Shown in pieces: positions 62,933 to 64,000 of a DNA stretch of 64,000 bases; position 1 is the first letter of the stretch; each line of letters starts with the position of its first letter. The DNA is from Neodiprion pinetum (Eukaryota; Arthropoda; Insecta; Hymenoptera; Diprionidae): contig NC_060233.1 of the NCBI RefSeq assembly GCF_021155775.2, positions 36,115,077-36,179,076 of the forward strand, given 5' to 3'. Both the position numbers and the translations under genes were made by a program. Under the pieces are notes generated by a model. It did not search any database. It worked only from the letters and a program-made list of their open reading frames with translations, and was not told the DNA's origin.

Positions 62933-64000
62933 TTCGTCTCTTTTTCTCCGGCGTCTTCCCCTCTTTTATCGTTCTGCAGACACGCGAGGGTCTCCAAAGT
63001 GGCCTCGGCTGTTAATTTGAATATTCAGTGCGGGGGTGTTGGCACCGGGCAGCTGCACCACGCGCATAAAACATGGAACGTAAAACATAAAGCATCTCTA
63101 GACCGTTCGCGAGACAACCGGGCCCCGTGTGAGCGTCTCGGTATGCGTGGGTGGGGCCCGACCGAGTCATCCGCAACACTTTGAACCGCCGCAAGAAGTG
63201 ACATATTCGCGCGATTTCGCATGCCGTACGTGCAGCGTGTGGGCACCCGTTACAATCCTCGATATTTAAGCCGTGTAAAAAATTCCCGACAGCAGGATAT
63301 ACAGCGTGGCACGGGGGGAATTCCCAAAGGTTGAAGACAAAGATCATTTTTTATCCCTGTATAATCGCGCGTCTCGAGAGAGAAGGAAAACTAATTCGCA
63401 TTCCGGTGTATTCCATTTATGTAAATTTCATCCGAAGTTGTTTATAACAAAATTTGGCATTCGATATCTGTTTTGCAGTGCCCCTCGTCGGATCACGCCG
63501 AATGGAATTTTTTACAAAGCGAAGCGAAGCCCTCGCCTCCCGAGAGATAAAGAACCCCGAGATGCGGGGGATAATTTGTTACCGCGGGTAGGTGTCGGGA
63601 TTGAAAGCATACACAAATATTTCCCCGTCCTTAAGGTGCAGCAGCGTATACGGTTTAACGGAGAACCGAGCCTGGGAACCTCGGAGCTTCCAGAGTCACG
63701 TATACATATATCAGGGGGCCTCATCTGGGGACATATTTTGTCAACCAAAGTGATAATTATGCACGCCCACGTGCCCCCTTAGAAATTGAAAGAAAGAAAC
63801 GAGTGGAAAACGAAAACACTTTGGGGAACGAGAAAAAAGGCAAAATCAATCGATTAGTAAAATTGGTTTTTATTTTTACGAGGTGTGTCTAATCACCGCG
63901 CCTTCGGACTCGAGAAACTCTCTTTCTCGGCGCAACACTTCCCATCAAACCTGTTTGCGTAGGTTCCTACACGCGCATCGCGTACCAACTTTGACCGGAC

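Larger units (their letters stand above)
58389..64000. other. Gene-free stretch upstream of the LRR remnant
   Basis: It contains the listed repeats, a GA-rich run near 60,106-60,137 and a CpG-rich patch at 61,500-61,960. That patch is followed by an 88-codon ATG frame (61983-62249) that I cannot confirm as a gene. Confidence 0.4.

Overview
The window looks like nuclear DNA of an arthropod, most likely an insect. Its one well-supported protein gene has short GT-AG introns (73, 153 and 827 bp) and a metazoan extracellular-matrix architecture. The intergenic DNA is rich in CpG and dotted with short microsatellites, with no long interspersed element that I recognise. A hymenopteran would fit the CpG-rich composition, but that is inference. 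There is no operon structure, rRNA, CRISPR or recognisable viral or transposon protein.

Layout. Positions 1-33,800 are a long gene-poor stretch with simple repeats: hexamer and pentamer arrays at 1.28-1.45 kb, CT/GA tracts near 5.2, 6.5 and 15.5 kb, and a CpG-dense block at about 20-24 kb. Positions 38,350 down to about 33,800 (minus strand) carry a complete four-exon gene for a secreted protein of about 1,091 residues. It has a signal peptide, an acidic segment, one WAP four-disulfide domain, eight CCP/sushi domains, a furin-like RRRR/S site and a tail of about 456 residues. The WAP + 8 CCP order is that of LEV-9, the C. elegans scaffold that clusters acetylcholine receptors at muscle synapses. 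From 38,351 to 57,500 I see only microsatellites and a few weak open-frame fragments. At about 57,520-58,390 (minus strand) there is a decayed leucine-rich-repeat gene with an in-frame stop, frameshifts and no usable start codon. A TATA box and initiator at canonical spacing lie just upstream of it. Positions 58,390-64,000 are again gene-poor, with a G-rich tract near 59.35 kb and repeats near 62.5-62.9 kb.

Most striking observations. The LEV-9-like protein carries a long tail, nearly cysteine-free and basic, beyond its furin-type site. In it a helix-like motif of about 21 residues recurs four times, and a second RLKR/F processing site lies near the C terminus. In the nematode protein, proteolytic processing is known to be required for receptor clustering. 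The insect tail could therefore be a regulated, separately released product. The LRR remnant with an apparently intact core promoter is the second item worth checking.

The six-frame space contains many other open frames of 60-230 codons. Almost all have the R/S/P-rich composition of chance frames in CpG-rich DNA and are not annotated. Several start with GTG or TTG, which would not be credible eukaryotic starts.
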